Source: Singulisphaera acidiphila DSM 18658 (GTDB lineage Bacteria > Planctomycetota > Planctomycetia > Isosphaerales > Isosphaeraceae). From it: 64,000 nucleotides of DNA. The DNA lies in NCBI RefSeq assembly GCF_000242455.2, contig NC_019892.1:6024744-6088743 (forward strand). Reading direction: 5' to 3'. The translations under genes and the position numbers were made by a program. The notes under the pieces are model-generated. The model did no database searches. It saw only the letters and a program-made list of their open reading frames with translations, and had not been told where the DNA came from. Shown here piece by piece: positions 26,119 to 34,971 of the stretch; the stretch's first letter is position 1, and every line of letters begins with the position of its first letter.

Positions 26119-27255
26119 TTACTTCGACGTGGGCGACGTGTCCGGACGAGGTGAGGGGACCTGGGCGCCGGGCTCCGCCGACTTGGGCACCTCGATCGTT
26201 TGGTTCAGGAGCGAGTCGTCTTCGCCCTTGGCGGCTTCCGCCTTCTTCTTGGCCGCCTGCATCGTCGAGGCCTGCTCCAGACCGTCGAGGATCTCCTTCG
26301 TTTTGTCGTCAGGCTGGACGTCTTTCGGAGGAGTGAAGACAAATTCCTGATCGGGCACGGGCGTGTTGAGCTTGACCTCGGAATAGATGAGCTCGATCCG
26401 GGTCAAGAGAGGCTTCTGGATCGAGTTCAGGGAGCCGATCCGTCTTCCGTTGGGGCCGATCGGGCGGGTATCTTCCATGCCTCCAAGGAGTGGCGAGGCT
26501 TGCTGTCCGACGAGCGTGACCTTGTAAGGCCAGTAATCGTCCTCGCCAAGATAGACCGTCACCAGGCTGGGGACATAAGAAGGCAGCCGCATGGTCGGGC
26601 CGAGGGGCTGTGAGTTCGGGCCGAAAAGACCCTCACGGTTTGTCCAGTTCCCCCGGAGGATCCAGACCGGGCGATCGTTAAGAGTCCCTTTGGTTTTCTG
26701 ATCGAACGTAATCGTCTTGCGGAGGCCGACCAGGAGTGCGTCGGGTCCGGCGAAGCCGAGCTGGATCATGATTTTTTCGCGAATTTCTTCGTCGAGATCG
26801 ATCCCTCTCAGTTTGGCCAGGATCGCTCCTGCCTCAAGCTTGCGATAGATCTGGGTATCGAAGACTTTCTGGTGTTCCCAGAAAGTTGTGCCGTCGCAAA
26901 CCTGTTGCATGAGGCCCGAGGAATCGGGCAGGTCGTGGACCTCGAGCTTGAGGTAGAGTCGGTCCCCGGACGCCTTGCGGTAGCGGCCCTTGATCTCGAA
27001 TTTCTGGTCGAGCATGGAGACCTTTTCGAGGATCTCGGCCGTGACCGAATCGAGTGCCTTGACCTTTTTAATGGCCTCGTCGAGCAGGATCTCGGCCTCG
27101 GTCGGAGGCGCGGGCTTGGCCGGCGCTGCAGCAGGACCGGCGGGAGGCCCGCCCGCCGCATTTGGCGCGGGTTTGGCCGGTTGCCCATACGTCTGGAATA
27201 GGCCCGACAGAGCGACCGCGATTACGGTCGCGGGGATGATCCGATTTTTGGGCAT
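26119..27255 (-). CDS. LolA/MucB-like outer-membrane lipoprotein-carrier fold protein
   Basis: A 378-aa exported protein. The signal peptide is IIPATVIAVALSGLFQTYG. An Ala/Pro-rich linker (about 35-60) follows, then a LolA/LolB/MucB-superfamily half-barrel: AEILEKVSMLDQKFEIKGRY, GDRLYLKLEVHD, CDGTTFWEHQ, RPVWILRGNW, and FVFTPPKDVQPDD, which is the usual end of this fold. The C-terminal 50 residues are Lys/Ala/Pro-rich. ATG 27255 was chosen because it starts directly at the signal peptide; no good ribosome site was found for any start. The fold binds hydrophobic ligands. A role in envelope lipid or lipoprotein handling is inferred. No LolB or LolCDE gene is directly adjacent. Confidence 0.75.
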   Translation of the reverse strand: MPKNRIIPATVIAVALSGLFQTYGQPAKPAPNAAGGPPAGPAAAPAKPAPPTEAEILLDEAIKKVKALDSVTAEILEKVSMLDQKFEIKGRYRKASGDRLYLKLEVHDLPDSSGLMQQVCDGTTFWEHQKVFDTQIYRKLEAGAILAKLRGIDLDEEIREKIMIQLGFAGPDALLVGLRKTITFDQKTKGTLNDRPVWILRGNWTNREGLFGPNSQPLGPTMRLPSYVPSLVTVYLGEDDYWPYKVTLVGQQASPLLGGMEDTRPIGPNGRRIGSLNSIQKPLLTRIELIYSEVKLNTPVPDQEFVFTPPKDVQPDDKTKEILDGLEQASTMQAAKKKAEAAKGEDDSLLNQTIEVPKSAEPGAQVPSPRPDTSPTSK

Positions 27256-27535
27256 GGTAGGGATGTAGGGCTTTTCCTCAAGGGTCGGAAAGGAATGCCC
27301 GATCATATCGCTAGGCGTCATACGACGCAAGTCCGGCCGAAGGGTGCGAGAGGTGGACGGCGGAGCTGTTCGCTCGCATATTCCTGAGGGGCCGGTCTGC
27401 CTCACCCGCGACGGGCCTCGTCAACGGGCGAGGTGGTTGCGGTAGTTCCTGGAACGATGGTGAGTTTTTCCCCGATCGGCGTTCGCTCTTGCTTTGGCGA
27501 CGGCCGGCCTCGGTCGCGGATGTTGGAGAATATCC

Positions 27536-28612
27536 ATGCATACGATCGGTTTGCTGATCCTGGCGGCGGCGACCGCCGGGGACGGGTATGGTTACAGTAA
27601 ACCCAACGTGGGTCTCAAGAAACTCTTCCGTCCTCACGCGGTCATGCATGGCCCGCCCCCGCCGGGCGGCATGATTGGCCAAGGTGGGGCGGGCATGGGA
27701 TGTGCGCATGGCCATCCCGGTTGCGATGGCGGTCCGAGCTGCATGGGACCGGGCGGTCCCGGCGGTGGACCGGGCGGTCCCGGCGGTGGACCCGGTGGTC
27801 CCGGCGGTGGACCCGGTGGTGCTCAGTCAGGACGACGGTTCCCCAACGTCCGGAGCCAGATCTACTTCCTCGACCCCGACACCATGAAGATCGGCTGGCA
27901 GACCGGCACCGGCGGCCCTGATCGGGTCTACGTCCCGGCCCAGCTCACGGTGCCGGCGCGTTACAACTTCATGCAGGGGTATATCTATCGCCTGAAGTTG
28001 ACGGATATTCCGGGCCGGCCCGGCGTTCAGCTCTACCCGACGATCGAGGTGGCCCCCTCGACGCCGCAGACCGACGCCTACCTGACCCACAACCCGATTC
28101 CGGTTCAGTTCACGGCCGAGGACTTCGACCAGGTGGTCGACGGCGGGAACTTCGTGACCAAGGTCATCTACCTGCCCGATCCCAAGTTCCAGGAACTGGC
28201 GATCGCCGGGGTTGAAACCCTGGTCTCGACGCGGCTGGAGCCTGGTGTCGACCCGATCCTGGAGGCCGATAAGCGAGGGACCATCCTCCTGATCGTCCGG
28301 GTCGGTGCCATCGACCTGGAGATGCCCAACTCGGGAACCACGGTCCCGTCCAACGTGATCGGCGGCGTGATTACGGGCCCCGGAACGGTTTTGGCTCCTG
28401 GCTCGCTGCCGCCCGGCACGCTCCCCTCGGGGATCGTGGCTCCCCCGGCCTTGGAGAACGTGCCGCTGGAAGCGGCTCCGGTCTCCCCGGCTCCTGCTGC
28501 GGCTCCCCTGGCCCCGGCTCCGGCCCCCCCCGCCCCGGTGACGGAAGGGGCCGAATCGGTACCGCCGGCGCCGCCGGCCGACACGGTGCCTCCGCCCGCC
28601 GCCAATCCTTGA
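27536..28612 (+). CDS. Exported Gly/Pro-rich planctomycete protein, paralogue of the next gene
   Basis: A 358-aa exported protein. There is a short signal peptide (IGLLILAAATAGDG), then a Gly/Pro/Met/Cys-rich region including three and a half copies of a seven-residue GPGGPGG unit (about 71-95). A folded central part (about 98-265) follows: RVYVPAQLTVPARYNFMQGY, YRLKLTDIPGRPGVQLYPTI, DFDQVVDGGNFVTKVIYLPD. The tail is Pro/Ala-rich (about 280-358). The central part is clearly shared with the protein at 28861-30672. ATG 27536 has GGAG eight bases upstream. A strong terminator follows at 28658. Function is unknown; surface or cell-wall association is likely from composition. Confidence 0.82.
   Translation: MHTIGLLILAAATAGDGYGYSKPNVGLKKLFRPHAVMHGPPPPGGMIGQGGAGMGCAHGHPGCDGGPSCMGPGGPGGGPGGPGGGPGGPGGGPGGAQSGRRFPNVRSQIYFLDPDTMKIGWQTGTGGPDRVYVPAQLTVPARYNFMQGYIYRLKLTDIPGRPGVQLYPTIEVAPSTPQTDAYLTHNPIPVQFTAEDFDQVVDGGNFVTKVIYLPDPKFQELAIAGVETLVSTRLEPGVDPILEADKRGTILLIVRVGAIDLEMPNSGTTVPSNVIGGVITGPGTVLAPGSLPPGTLPSGIVAPPALENVPLEAAPVSPAPAAAPLAPAPAPPAPVTEGAESVPPAPPADTVPPPAANP
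27746..27820 (+). repeat. In-frame 21-bp tandem repeat (GPGGPGG units)
   Basis: Three full 21-bp units and a partial fourth, differing only at third codon positions, encode the Gly/Pro repeat inside the exported protein. Such tracts change copy number by slippage. Confidence 0.85.
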
Positions 28613-28657
28613 TCGCGGCCGAGGAGCCTCGGCTCCAACCCTCGTGACTCACCATCG

Positions 28658-28700
28658 CCCCGGCGGTCGCGTGCTCGAACCGCGATCCGCCGGGGTTTTT
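28658..28700 (+). terminator. Rho-independent terminator
   Basis: CCCCGGCGGTCGCG pairs with CGCGATCCGCCGGGG around a 9-nt loop, with a single bulged T, and is followed by TTTTT. It ends the transcript of the Gly/Pro-rich gene, so the paralogue downstream probably has its own promoter. Confidence 0.85.
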
Positions 28701-28860
28701 CGCACGCCCCGGCGCGGACGTGCGCCGCTCATCAGGGCCATCACCCCTTTTAAGGAGCGGATCAAGCCGCCGAGAGACACCCCGGCACCGTTATTTGGGT
28801 GCGCCTTCGCGACTCGGGAGATCGCGATCCCCTGGTCCAACGAATCAAGGAAATGAAGAG

Positions 28861-30672
28861 ATGAGCCTTCAGGGAACAATCCGCCGCACCGGCAGCCGGA
28901 CGGCGCGCCTTGCATGGCCGCTCGGGGTTGCGGTCGCCATTGCCATTGCCTTCGGCCCGGCCCGGGGCGTGGCCCAGTCGTTCACGCCGACACCCCCGTC
29001 TTCACCCGCGTCCGTGCCTGCGCCCCCTCCGCCTGTTTCGGCCGCGCCAATGCCCCCCGTTTCGCCGTCCCTTGCGCCTACATCCGAGCCCGGCACGGTC
29101 GTGCTGGAGGCCGGGGTGGGTGTGCCCGTCCTCCCTCCCCACATTCAGGTGGTTCGCTTTCAGGTGCCTGAGGGAGCGCACGTCGAGGTGCTCGGCCCCC
29201 CTCCCGAACCGATTGGCTTTGCCGCAGGCTCAGGGCCGGTGGAAGGCCTGGTCGGGTTGAAGGTCGGGGTCGGTTACCGGCTCCGCCTCTGGGATTTGCC
29301 CGGCCGGCCCGATGCGGAGCTCTTCCCCGTCGTGGAGGTGGTGGGCCACCTCCATCGGCCGGCGGGAATGGATCCGTTCAAGTTTCCCATCCAGGTCCAC
29401 TTCGGCGAGGATGACTTCCTTGACGCCGTCGACCACGGCCGGCTCGTGACCCAGGTCGTCTACCTCGAAGATCCCGACCAGGCGTTGCCGATCAGCTTGC
29501 CGAAAGGGGAGATCCCAATCGTGACGCTCACCCCGTCCGAGGACCCGCTCCGCGTGGGCGCGGCCTTGGGGCGAGTGATGGCGATCTTGCGAATCGGTGG
29601 CCGCAAGCCGTCCATTGAGGAGCTGAACGGTGAGCGAATTCTCGGCCCAGGAATGGTCCCCCCAGGGCCGGACCGCTGCCCGTTCTCGGGTTCGGACGGC
29701 GGTGCCTGCAAGCTTCCCTGTGGCCCGGTGCGAGGAACCCCTCCGCCTCCCGGCCGCCCTTGGATCCCCCGCGACGAATACCTTTGCGACGGCGGCGACC
29801 ACGCCGAGCCGGCCCACTTCGGCGGCGACGGCGGCCTGCTCGGCATCGACCCGCGTGACGCGGTCATCCAGTTCACGGATACCAAACGCCCTCGGATCTT
29901 GCCGACCAACATGGTCTGCGTCTATGCCCCTCGGTTCGCCGAGGTTCGCCTCAGCGTCGGCCCGAATGAGACCTTGGCCGTCGAGGGACCCCGTCGCGCC
30001 GAGATCGTCGAGGCCCAAGTGGCCCTCTTGGCCCGGCAGGAATCGAAGCGGCTCGTGAAGAACGAGGCGGCCGAGGCCAACCGGCATCGGGCCCGCGCCT
30101 CGGGGATGGCCAGCCGGGTCTTCGCCGGAGCCCACTCCGAGATCCGCGTGCTCAACGGATTCAGCATCATGACCCACATCGCGGGCGCTCGCCTGATTCA
30201 AGGCCCCGAGCAGTCGAGCAATCGCCAGAAGACGATCGGTCTCCGCGAGGAAATCCCCGCGCTCGGAATCAAGACGGCCGAGAGTGCCGTGGTGACCGGG
30301 ATCGTGGAAGGGGCAGGGCAGACGGTCATGACCTGGACCCCGCGCGAGACGGTGGGTGTCGAAGAACCGCCGAATAAGCCGGGCCTGGCCGTGATCAAAC
30401 GTGTCAGCTCGGGCGAGGCCGAACAGGGGGATACCCTCACCTTCGTCATCCAGTTCCGCAACATGGGGAATACGCCGATCCGCTCGGTCTCGGTGATCGA
30501 CAGCCTCTTGCCGCGGTTCGGCTACGTTGCCGGCAGTTCCGAAGGACCGAAAGGCACCGTCTTTACCGCGGGCGAGAATAAGGCCGGCTCGACCGAACTC
30601 CGCTGGGATCTCCCCGGCTCGCTCGCGCCTGGCGTCGAAGGGTTCGTGACGTTCAAGGCGATCGTGCGCTAA
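28861..30672 (+). CDS. Exported protein with paralogous N-domain and C-terminal DUF11 repeat
   Basis: A 603-aa exported protein. The signal peptide (LGVAVAIAIAFGPARGVAQS) is followed by a Pro-rich stretch (about 40-85). A domain at about 90-265 (YRLRLWDLPGRPDAELFPVV, DDFLDAVDHGRLVTQVVYLE) corresponds to the central part of the preceding gene. A Cys-containing spacer (about 285-320) and a region of mixed beta and charged sequence follow. The C-terminal DUF11/isopeptide-like repeat is at about 505-603 (PGLAVIKRVSSGEAEQGDTL, RSVSVIDSLLPRFGYV). DUF11 repeats are usual in surface-exposed or adhesive proteins. ATG 28861 has GAAGAG directly upstream. A hairpin follows at 30692. Function unknown. Confidence 0.85.
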   Translation: MSLQGTIRRTGSRTARLAWPLGVAVAIAIAFGPARGVAQSFTPTPPSSPASVPAPPPPVSAAPMPPVSPSLAPTSEPGTVVLEAGVGVPVLPPHIQVVRFQVPEGAHVEVLGPPPEPIGFAAGSGPVEGLVGLKVGVGYRLRLWDLPGRPDAELFPVVEVVGHLHRPAGMDPFKFPIQVHFGEDDFLDAVDHGRLVTQVVYLEDPDQALPISLPKGEIPIVTLTPSEDPLRVGAALGRVMAILRIGGRKPSIEELNGERILGPGMVPPGPDRCPFSGSDGGACKLPCGPVRGTPPPPGRPWIPRDEYLCDGGDHAEPAHFGGDGGLLGIDPRDAVIQFTDTKRPRILPTNMVCVYAPRFAEVRLSVGPNETLAVEGPRRAEIVEAQVALLARQESKRLVKNEAAEANRHRARASGMASRVFAGAHSEIRVLNGFSIMTHIAGARLIQGPEQSSNRQKTIGLREEIPALGIKTAESAVVTGIVEGAGQTVMTWTPRETVGVEEPPNKPGLAVIKRVSSGEAEQGDTLTFVIQFRNMGNTPIRSVSVIDSLLPRFGYVAGSSEGPKGTVFTAGENKAGSTELRWDLPGSLAPGVEGFVTFKAIVR

Positions 30673-30691
30673 ATCAGTGATCTGGTTTTGA

Positions 30692-30722
30692 GGAGCCGGG
30701 CGGGGTCACTCCACCCGGCTCC
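30692..30722 (+). terminator. Hairpin after the DUF11 gene
   Basis: GGAGCCGGG pairs with CCCGGCTCC around a 13-nt loop, 20 bp after the stop codon. No long T-run follows. Confidence 0.55.
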
Positions 30723-30739
30723 CTGACGTCGATGATCTC

Positions 30740-30766
30740 GGGAATAATCCCTATGCTGCGCCGAAT
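30740..30766 (+). pseudogene. Remnant duplicate of an NNPYAAPN-type gene 5' end
   Basis: Twenty-seven bases here repeat 30858-30884 inside the RDD gene with three differences, each synonymous. Both encode GNNPYAAPN. The upstream frame has no start codon and the downstream frame stops shortly. This looks like the leftover N-terminus of a tandem duplicate of the RDD-family gene. Confidence 0.55.
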
Positions 30767-30836
30767 AGTGAGATGGCAAGGATTTTAGAGCGGCCTAATT
30801 TCGATTCCCTTCCAAGGGAAATGGGGAGCCTGTGCG

Positions 30837-31340
30837 ATGAGTTATGTCGAAGATATTGGGAATAATCCCTACGCGGCACCGAATGCGGATTTCTCTTACC
30901 ATGCTCCGGTCATGGAAAAGGGATTCGAGTACGCCGGGTTCTGGAGGCGTTTCGCCGCGTTCTTTCTCGACTCGATCATCGTTGGCTTCGCGAATAATCT
31001 CGTGGGCTTCACCCTCGGTTTCGTTCTGGCCCTGGCCGGGGTGTCGATGACGGTGATTCAAATCACCGGTTTCCTCGTCGGGATACTTATTAGTATCCGC
31101 TATTACGTGGGGATGACGAGCTCTTCAAAGCAGGCGACCTGGGGAAAAAGGGCGATGGGCATCAAGGTGGTCGACCTCAACGGTCGTCGGCTCAGCTTCG
31201 GAAAGGCGTTCGTGCGTGAGTTTGCCAAGGTGCTTTCGGGGCTCCTCTTGTTAATCGGCTATATCATGGCGGCTTTTACCGAACGCAAGCAGGGGCTCCA
31301 CGACCTCATTGCCGGCACCTTGGTCGTCAAGTCGCGATGA
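30837..31340 (+). CDS. RDD family membrane protein
   Basis: A 167-aa inner-membrane protein. After an N-terminal NNPYAAPN motif, frequent at the N-terminus of planctomycete membrane proteins, the RDD domain begins: YAGFWRRFAAFFLDSIIVG with the Arg and Asp of the family name. It continues with a second helix (about 52-85), ATWGKRAMGIKVVDLNGRR, and LIGYIMAAFTERKQGLHDLIAGTLV. Three to four membrane helices are expected. RDD proteins have been linked to cation/proton exchange or stress in a few cases, but this one's substrate is unknown. The start ATG 30837 is preceded by GGGGAGCC. Confidence 0.88.
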   Translation: MSYVEDIGNNPYAAPNADFSYHAPVMEKGFEYAGFWRRFAAFFLDSIIVGFANNLVGFTLGFVLALAGVSMTVIQITGFLVGILISIRYYVGMTSSSKQATWGKRAMGIKVVDLNGRRLSFGKAFVREFAKVLSGLLLLIGYIMAAFTERKQGLHDLIAGTLVVKSR

Positions 31341-31521
31341 CCTGAGCCTGAGCCGCCCGGGATTGGAGGGAAAATCAAGGCATCGGTGCCCCAAGGTTGT
31401 TTAACCTACCTTGAACTGGCATAATGTCGTCGCAATGTCCTAAAACGGATGCTGGCCAGGCTGCTTTTCCCGCGCAGCCTGGTTCCCTCCTCCTGCCAGT
31501 GGTCCCTGTCCTGAGGTGGCC

Positions 31522-33021
31522 ATGCTTCGCGTTCTTGGTGGTCCGAAGCGTTTCTGCAATGGAATGACGCGTCGCGACCTGCTCCAGGTCAGTTCGCTCG
31601 GTCTGATGGGCCTTGGGCTTGCGGGCCGGGGTGCCGCGCGCTCGGCGACCGCTGCGCCGCTGGCGACGGCCGGTCAATTCGGCCAGGCCAAGGCGTGCAT
31701 CTTTCTCTTTCTCTACGGGTCGCCCAGCCAGCTCGAGACGTTCGACCCCAAGCCCGACGCGCCTGAAGAAATTCGAGGGGAGCTGAAATCGATCCCCTCA
31801 CGAGTTCCTGGCCTCGACGTCTGTGAGCTTCTGCCTCGAATGGCGAAGGTCATGGACAAGGTGACCGTGATCCGGTCGGTCTCCCACCCGTACCCGCTGC
31901 ACGGCGTGGCTTACGCGACGACCGGGATTCCTCGGATCGATGCCCCCTTGGAGCTGAACCCGAGGGGCGAAGGGCAATGGCCGTACATCGGGTCGGTGAT
32001 CGATTACGTCGAACGCTCGAAGGCAGGGACGACCCAGCCTGAGGTGCCGAACAACCTTGTGCTCCCCTGGGCGTTCAGCAGCCAACGGGTCGGCGAAGTC
32101 GCTCGCGCGGGTCCGTACGGCGGCTTCCTCGGCCAGGCCTACGACCCCGTTTCGACCGAATTCGTCGGCAAGGCCACCAAGAAGGCCTCGAAGACGCTCG
32201 CCGACAAAACCTGGAACGACTTCGAACCGTACCGAGGGATCACCCCCGAGAGCCGGTTCCAGCTTGGTTCGGTGTCGAGCCTGGGCCCCGACCTGACGTT
32301 CGACCGGCTTGACCGCCGTCGAAACCTTCTCGAGCAGTTCGAGCAGACCCGCCGCGAGCTCGACGCCGGGACGAAAGGGGCGGGCATCGAGCACTATCGT
32401 GCGATGGCCTACAGCCTGCTCGGCTCCGACCGGCTGCGGAATGCGTTCGACCTTGAACAGGAGACCGCTGCGACGCGCGAGCTTTATGGCATGACCCTGT
32501 TCGGCCAGGCCGCCCTGACGTCGCGCCGGTTGGTCGAGGCGGGGGGCCGGTTCATCACCGCCTTCTGGGACGAGTATGGACTGGCGGGGACCGGCTGGGA
32601 TACTCACTGGGACCACTTCCCCCGGATGAAGGAAGAGCTCCTTCCCGGCCTCGACCAGACGCTCTCCGGGCTCTTGCTTGACCTCGACAACCGTGGCCTG
32701 CTCGACGAGACGCTCGTCGTCTGCCTGAGCGAGCATGGTCGGACGCCGATTCTGAGCACGGGTGGGGGGGGAGGCCGCGACCACTGGTCGCGGTGCTACT
32801 CGGTTTTGATGGCGGGCGGCGGGGTGGCGCGGGGGCGCGTCGTCGGCCGTTCCGACAAGATCGCCAGCGACCCGGTCGAACGCAAGGTTTCCCCCAAGGA
32901 CATCCTCGCCACGATTTACCACCTGATGGGGGTCGACCCCGGGACCATGCTCGTCGATAAGCAAGGGCGTCCGATGGCCCTCATGCCCGACAGCGAGGTC
33001 GTGACCGAGGTGCTCGCCTGA
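31522..33021 (+). CDS. DUF1501 protein with Tat signal
   Basis: A 499-aa exported protein of the DUF1501 family (alkaline-phosphatase/sulfatase-like fold). The Tat signal is MTRRDLLQVSSLGLMGLGL near residues 15-33. IFLFLYGSPSQLETFDPKPD is the DUF1501 opening, followed by RSVSHPYPLHGVAYATTG, WDTHWDHFPRM, VVCLSEHGRTPIL, and GGGGRDHWSRCYSVLMAGGG. The His/Asp residues in these motifs suggest a metal site. ATG 31522 has GAGG five bases upstream; a GTG at 31516 is possible. DUF1501 genes usually accompany DUF1549/DUF1553 cytochrome genes in planctomycetes; this copy is instead followed by an amidohydrolase 44 bp downstream. Confidence 0.9.
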   Translation: MLRVLGGPKRFCNGMTRRDLLQVSSLGLMGLGLAGRGAARSATAAPLATAGQFGQAKACIFLFLYGSPSQLETFDPKPDAPEEIRGELKSIPSRVPGLDVCELLPRMAKVMDKVTVIRSVSHPYPLHGVAYATTGIPRIDAPLELNPRGEGQWPYIGSVIDYVERSKAGTTQPEVPNNLVLPWAFSSQRVGEVARAGPYGGFLGQAYDPVSTEFVGKATKKASKTLADKTWNDFEPYRGITPESRFQLGSVSSLGPDLTFDRLDRRRNLLEQFEQTRRELDAGTKGAGIEHYRAMAYSLLGSDRLRNAFDLEQETAATRELYGMTLFGQAALTSRRLVEAGGRFITAFWDEYGLAGTGWDTHWDHFPRMKEELLPGLDQTLSGLLLDLDNRGLLDETLVVCLSEHGRTPILSTGGGGGRDHWSRCYSVLMAGGGVARGRVVGRSDKIASDPVERKVSPKDILATIYHLMGVDPGTMLVDKQGRPMALMPDSEVVTEVLA

Positions 33022-33065
33022 TCTTGCCTTTGGCTTCGCTTTGCGAATACCTGGAGAGCTTGGGG

Positions 33066-33920
33066 ATGGCTTTGGAACCGTACATCGACGCGCATTCACA
33101 CATCTGGACACCCGACGTCGCGCACTACCCGCTGGCCAAGGGGTTCACGGTCGCCGACATGCAGCCACGGTCGTTCACGGCCGAGGAGTTGCTCGCCCAC
33201 TGCCGGCCGGCCGGAGTGGGGCGGGTCAACCTGATCCAGATGAGCTATTACGAGTTCGACAACTCGTATATGCTCGATATGATCAAGCTCTATCCTGATC
33301 GGTTCGTCGGTACCGGCATTGTCGATCCGCTCGCTCCCAAGCCGGACGAGGCGATGCGGGCCTTGCTTCCCAAAGGGGTTCGCGCCTTTCGGATCGCCCC
33401 GAATTTCAGCAAGCAGCCCCCCGCGCATTGGCTGGAGCCTGCCGGCTACGCCGCCATGTTCGCCGCCGCCGCCGAGACCAAGCAGGCCCTGAGCTGCCTG
33501 ATCAATCCCGACGGCTTCCCCGAAGTCGACCGGATGTGCACTCAATTCCCCCGCACGACGGTGATTATCGATCACCTTGGCCGGATCGGGGTCGATGGCA
33601 CGATCAAGCCAGAGGAGGTCGACGCCCTCTGTGCGCTGGCCAAGCACCCCAAGGTGCTGGTCAAAGTGGGGGCGTTCTACGCCTTGGGGAAGAAGAAGGC
33701 CCCGTACCTCGACCTCGCCCCTTTGATCCGGTCGGTCGTTCAGGCGTTCGGCGCCAAGCGCTGTATGTGGGAGACGGACTGTCCGTTCCAGGTTGATCGG
33801 GACAAGTACAGTGACAGCATCGACCTGATTCGCACAGGGCTCGACTTCCTGACCCCCGAAGACCGCGAATGGATGCTCACGCGCACGGCTGAGCAAACCC
33901 TGTTTCAGCCTCTCGGCTAG
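33066..33920 (+). CDS. Amidohydrolase family 2 (TIM-barrel) protein
   Basis: A 284-aa soluble metal-dependent hydrolase. The N-terminal metal motif is YIDAHSHIWTPD (His-x-His), later GVRAFRIAPNF, TVIIDHLGRIGVDG with the conserved His, and CMWETDCPFQVD with the active-site Asp. These are features of PF04909 members such as lactone hydrolases and decarboxylases. There is no signal peptide. It is close behind the DUF1501 gene on the same strand and convergent with ispD. ATG 33066 was taken; an in-frame TTG at 33024 precedes it. The substrate cannot be read from sequence. Confidence 0.87.
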   Translation: MALEPYIDAHSHIWTPDVAHYPLAKGFTVADMQPRSFTAEELLAHCRPAGVGRVNLIQMSYYEFDNSYMLDMIKLYPDRFVGTGIVDPLAPKPDEAMRALLPKGVRAFRIAPNFSKQPPAHWLEPAGYAAMFAAAAETKQALSCLINPDGFPEVDRMCTQFPRTTVIIDHLGRIGVDGTIKPEEVDALCALAKHPKVLVKVGAFYALGKKKAPYLDLAPLIRSVVQAFGAKRCMWETDCPFQVDRDKYSDSIDLIRTGLDFLTPEDREWMLTRTAEQTLFQPLG

Positions 33921-33951
33921 CCAGTGACGCTCGCCTCAGGAAACAAGGTCC

Positions 33952-34698
33952 TTACCACATGGCCCGTTCGTCGGAGAACGGGTGGATGGGGCTGTCGCGT
34001 TTCGGCTTGGGGAGGGCCTGGAGGACGGCCGAGGCGAGGCGGAGGTCGGCTTGGGACGTGATTTTGAGGTTCATCGACGTACTCTCGACCACCGCGCACG
34101 ATTGACCGATGGCTTCCACGAGCTGGGTGTCGTCGGTCACATCGGCTCCTAACTTCGCCCGATTGGCGTAAGCGCGGAGCAGAAGCTCGCGGCGGAAGAC
34201 TTGCGGCGTTTGCGCCAGGTAGAGATCGCGCCGCGGGACCGTCTCGGTGGTGAGCCGGTCGGCTCCGACGCGCTTGATCGTGTCGGCGACCGGGACGGCC
34301 AGGAGCGCGGCGCCGTGTTCCCTGGCCGCTGCGAAGACGGCGTCGATCTGGTCGCCGGTCACGCACGGGCGTGCCGCGTCGTGAATCGCCACGAATTCGC
34401 AATCGGGTTCGAGGATCTCCAACGCTTTGGCGATCGAGTCGGACCGCTCCGCGCCCCCGTCGATGACGCGGATGTTCAAGAAGGCGACGCTGGCCCGGAA
34501 CCGTAACTCGAAGAGCTCACGATCTTCGGGGGCGATCACGACGATGGTCTGAGCGACGTCGTCGCGGTTGACGAACGGCTCGGCTGCACGGAGCCAGACT
34601 GCGCGGCCGTCGAGCTCGGCGAAGACCTTCTTCTGCTTCGCGTTGCCGAACCGCGTCGAACGTCCCGCAGCCGGAAGAATCACGGCAAACTTACCCAT
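33952..34698 (-). CDS. ispD: 2-C-methyl-D-erythritol 4-phosphate cytidylyltransferase
   Basis: Couples CTP to methylerythritol phosphate in the non-mevalonate isoprenoid pathway. It is a 248-aa nucleotidyltransferase. The CTP-binding loop is ILPAAGRSTRFGNAKQKKVF at residues 7-26 (a Lys-rich variant of the usual GxGxR...KQ). GGAERSDSIAKAL, AIHDAARPCV with the catalytic Asp region, AVPVADTIKRV, AQTPQVFRRELL and TDDTQLVEAIG follow. ATG 34698 has GGAAGGGG eight bases upstream. The open frame extends far upstream without supported sequence. It stands as a single gene; ispF is not adjacent. Confidence 0.94.
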   Translation of the reverse strand: MGKFAVILPAAGRSTRFGNAKQKKVFAELDGRAVWLRAAEPFVNRDDVAQTIVVIAPEDRELFELRFRASVAFLNIRVIDGGAERSDSIAKALEILEPDCEFVAIHDAARPCVTGDQIDAVFAAAREHGAALLAVPVADTIKRVGADRLTTETVPRRDLYLAQTPQVFRRELLLRAYANRAKLGADVTDDTQLVEAIGQSCAVVESTSMNLKITSQADLRLASAVLQALPKPKRDSPIHPFSDERAMW

Positions 34699-34971
34699 CG
34701 GTCGGCCCCTTCCTTGGACTTCGGTGGTCGGGTTCAATTCCGACCCGAGACTCTGAATGTTGGCCCCGGAACGCCGGGATGTCAACGCGAAGGAACTTCG
34801 GGGTGAGACTGGATCGGTCGCGAGACCGGAGAATTTGTTTGCCCGCCCGGTCGGCTCAGGTGATGCTGAAGAAACGAGAAGTAGGGGGAGTCGATCCGGC
34901 TCGACGGAACAAGAAAGGCCAATCCGCCTCCATTTCCGAAGGCCGGCCGACCAATCAGGAGAGGAAGGGCG

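Noticed and set aside
27746..27820. Possible CRISPR-like direct repeats
   Set aside because: Units are adjacent without spacers and encode a Gly/Pro tract in frame.
31341..31521. Possible promoter boxes TTGAAC and ATAATG before the DUF1501 gene
   Set aside because: The two boxes are only about 4 bp apart, far too close for a sigma-70 promoter.
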